Assembly (NCBI GenBank): GCA_903876625.1 | Contig: CAIRAO010000134.1 | Span: forward strand, 1-51,426 | From: an uncultured Gallionellaceae bacterium | GTDB lineage: Bacteria > Pseudomonadota > Gammaproteobacteria > Burkholderiales > Gallionellaceae | DNA: 51,426 bases | Reading direction: 5' to 3' | In this document: piece after piece, positions 49,633 to 51,426 of the stretch | Layout: every line of letters starts with the position of its first letter | Numbering within the stretch: position 1 is the stretch's first letter | Program-made: the position numbers and the translations under genes | The notes under the pieces: model-generated | Databases searched by the model: none | What the model was told of the DNA's origin: nothing | The model's input: the letters and a program-made list of their open reading frames with translations, nothing else

Positions 49633-51009
49633 ATGGATTTTCTGCCTGTATTCCACAACGTAAAAGGCAAATTGTGCCTCGTGGTTGGCGGAGGTGAAGT
49701 TGGCAAGCGCAAAGCGGAGGTGTTACTGGAAGCCGGGGCAAAAGTACGCGTTGTCGCGCCAGAGATAGACCCTGAATTGGCAAAACAGCCAGGTGTTGAA
49801 AATGTGATGGCGCGGTTTGAAGCCAAATATCTGGAGGGCGTTACACTGATCATTGCGGCAACCAATGACCGCAGCGTTAATAAAGTAGTTTCCGAATTGG
49901 CGCAAGCCCGAAGCATCCCGGTGAATGTGGTGGATGACCCTGAGCTGTGTTCGTTCATCATGCCCGCGATTCTTGATCGTTCGCCCTTGATGGTGGCATT
50001 CTCCAGTGGTGGTACATCACCGGTGTTAACGCGCATGATGCGAGGAAAACTGGAAACAATCATTCCGCAAAACTATAGTCGACTGGCAGCCTTCGCCGAG
50101 CGATTCCGCGAGCTGGTCAAAACACGCGTAACGAATCCTGCCAAGCGGCGTATTTTCTGGGAGAGCGCACTGGATGGCGTGATCGCAGAAAAAGTGTTGA
50201 CCGGAGACGAAGCCAGCGCAGAGACTATGCTGCATAAATTGCTGGACAGCGAAGACAATATTGAACATGGCGAAGTATATCTTGTCGGCGCTGGGCCGGG
50301 TGATCCGGACTTGCTTACTTTTCGAGCCTTGCGCCTGATGCAAAAGGCAGATGTGGTGGTATACGACAATCTAGTATCAAAACCCATTGTTGAAATGACA
50401 CGAAGAGATGCAGAGCGAATTTTTGTCGGAAAAAAACGTAACGATCATACGTTACAACAAGAAGAGATAAACGAACTACTGGTTAGTCTAGCCAAAGAAG
50501 GAAAACGCGTAGTCCGCCTCAAAGGCGGTGACCCATTTATCTTTGGACGCGGTGGTGAAGAGATTGAAACACTTGCGGCTGAAGGCATTCCTTTCCAGGT
50601 TGTGCCGGGCATTACAGCAGCTTCCGGTGTGGCTTCTTATGCGGGCATTCCTTTGACTCATCGTGACCATGCACAGTCTTGCGTATTTGTGACTGGTCAT
50701 CTTAAAGATGGCACGATGAATCTGGACTGGGAACAACTTGCGCGGCCAAAGCAAACAGTAGTGGTTTACATGGGATTGCACGGCTTGGGTACATTGTGTT
50801 CCGAACTTATTAAACACGGCATGCCGGATGCAACACCAATCGCACTGGTGCAACAAGGCACTACGCCGAACCAGCGTGTCATTACAGGCACATTGGCCAC
50901 GTTGCCCGCCATAGCAGAACGTGAAAAACCGCAAGCACCTACGCTCATTATTGTCGGTGGTGTGGTGACGTTACGCGAAAAATTGGCATGGTTCCATCCG
51001 CACCCATGA
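49633..51009 (+). CDS. cysG: Siroheme synthase CysG
   Basis: The 458-residue trifunctional enzyme has the usual length. The N-terminal precorrin-2 dehydrogenase/ferrochelatase module has [20 protein letters not shown] (residues 16-35) and [15 protein letters not shown]. The C-terminal uroporphyrinogen-III methyltransferase module starts near 215 with [15 protein letters not shown] and has [16 protein letters not shown] and [22 protein letters not shown]. It makes the siroheme needed by DsrAB. It starts directly after the DUF4202 stop. Inclusion in the dsr operon ties cofactor supply to reductase expression. Confidence 0.96.
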   Translation: MDFLPVFHNVKGKLCLVVGGGEVGKRKAEVLLEAGAKVRVVAPEIDPELAKQPGVENVMARFEAKYLEGVTLIIAATNDRSVNKVVSELAQARSIPVNVVDDPELCSFIMPAILDRSPLMVAFSSGGTSPVLTRMMRGKLETIIPQNYSRLAAFAERFRELVKTRVTNPAKRRIFWESALDGVIAEKVLTGDEASAETMLHKLLDSEDNIEHGEVYLVGAGPGDPDLLTFRALRLMQKADVVVYDNLVSKPIVEMTRRDAERIFVGKKRNDHTLQQEEINELLVSLAKEGKRVVRLKGGDPFIFGRGGEEIETLAAEGIPFQVVPGITAASGVASYAGIPLTHRDHAQSCVFVTGHLKDGTMNLDWEQLARPKQTVVVYMGLHGLGTLCSELIKHGMPDATPIALVQQGTTPNQRVITGTLATLPAIAEREKPQAPTLIIVGGVVTLREKLAWFHPHP

Positions 51010-51060
51010 AATTTGCAAGGGTAACACTCAGAGGAATGCTCAATGATCGGGAGCATTTCC

Positions 51061-51426
51061 ATGAGTGAGATGCTAAGTCTTACCCGTGCAGCGAGATTAG
51101 TTGGTGTTGCACGAACTGAACTGCAAAAAAAAATACAAAGTGGCGAGATGATCTCTTACGATGGCATGATTAGCATTAATACTTTGCTAAGTTGCTATCC
51201 AAATGCTGAATTGGAAGATACCGCCGAATTTCAGCGGATAAGTCAAATCAAAGAACGTGCTTTTGGTAAAAGAATATTTGAGCGAATCTTGCCGGATGCG
51301 GAAATTTTGGCGGCGCGTATTGCAGAACTTGGCAAGACGCTCACGTTCAGTCAGGAACAGGTTAAGAAATTTAACGATCTTTTACAGAGATTGTGGAAAA
51401 AACTTGACGAGATAGAAACTCAATCC
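51061..51426 (+). CDS. Helix-turn-helix-like protein, truncated by window edge
   Basis: ATG 51061 follows GGGAG by seven bases; an upstream in-frame ATG at 51043 is less well placed. The first 122 residues are visible. Residues 4-50 (SLTRAARLVGVARTELQKKIQSGEM) look like a helix-turn-helix of the kind that reads an AARLVGVxRxxLQKKI pattern, followed by a segment AFGKRIFERILPDAEILAARIAELG and a helical stretch. I recall similar N-terminal domains on [2Fe-2S] ferredoxin-reductase-type proteins of sulfur oxidisers, but the rest lies outside. It is 51 bases after cysG, so probably the end of the dsr unit. Confidence 0.6.
   Translation, partial: MSEMLSLTRAARLVGVARTELQKKIQSGEMISYDGMISINTLLSCYPNAELEDTAEFQRISQIKERAFGKRIFERILPDAEILAARIAELGKTLTFSQEQVKKFNDLLQRLWKKLDEIETQS

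Overview
The window is an almost complete lithotrophic sulfur-oxidation island. The gene set (reverse-type dsrABEFHCMKLJOPN, soeABC, aprBA with aprM instead of qmoABC, sat, soxYZ-soxA-soxX-soxB without soxCD, a tusA-dsrE2 pair) and the protein sequences suggest a betaproteobacterial sulfur oxidiser of the Gallionellaceae/Sulfuricellaceae kind. That placement is inferred from gene content; no rRNA or other marker gene is present.

Layout. 1-3740: a minus-strand arsenic operon, arsR-arsC-arsD-arsA, in which arsC is broken by one in-frame stop codon. 3900-9653: two paralogous exported proteins of unknown function, divergent from an OmpR-type response regulator and histidine kinase. 9668-12643: minus-strand small and accessory genes (a possible gene fragment, a 56-residue protein, a HIT protein, a TPR protein, a SlyD-like FKBP isomerase and an unknown protein) downstream of aprA. 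12825-17283: sat-aprM-aprB-aprA, the indirect sulfite oxidation route via APS. 17534-24620: soeA-soeB-soeC, the direct cytoplasmic sulfite dehydrogenase, then a TauE-type exporter, a small membrane protein and a tandem universal stress protein. 24774-26823: tusA, dsrE2 and a FadL-type outer-membrane protein. 26924-32403: soxY, soxZ, soxA, soxX, soxB and two periplasmic accessory genes, with a 268-bp MITE-like element between soxX and soxB. 32482-33666: a chemoreceptor. 33757-36966: a minus-strand six-gene accessory cluster (72-residue protein, Cas6/Cmx6-like protein, cysteine-less DsrC homologue, tandem TusA protein, unknown 200-residue protein, TauD-type dioxygenase) divergent from dsrA. 37238-51426: the dsr operon, continuing into a DUF4202 gene, cysG for siroheme, and a helix-turn-helix-like gene that runs off the window.

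How it works together. SoxAX, SoxYZ and SoxB act on thiosulfate in the periplasm. Without SoxCD the sulfane sulfur should be stored or passed inward. TusA, DsrE2, DsrEFH and DsrC would carry it to reverse DsrAB. DsrMKJOP and DsrL handle the electrons. CysG and DsrN supply and amidate siroheme. The sulfite formed is oxidised by SoeABC or by AprBA/AprM plus Sat.

The most unusual content is the cluster facing dsrA, where a homologue of a CRISPR repeat endoribonuclease sits among sulfur-carrier proteins with no CRISPR array in view. A second signal is a conserved promoter arrangement (GGGTTAT followed about 30 bp later by GATGG or ATGG, with ACCC-N4/5-GGGT palindromes). It occurs before dsrA, before tusA-dsrE2 and between sat and soeA, and suggests one dedicated regulator for the sulfur genes.
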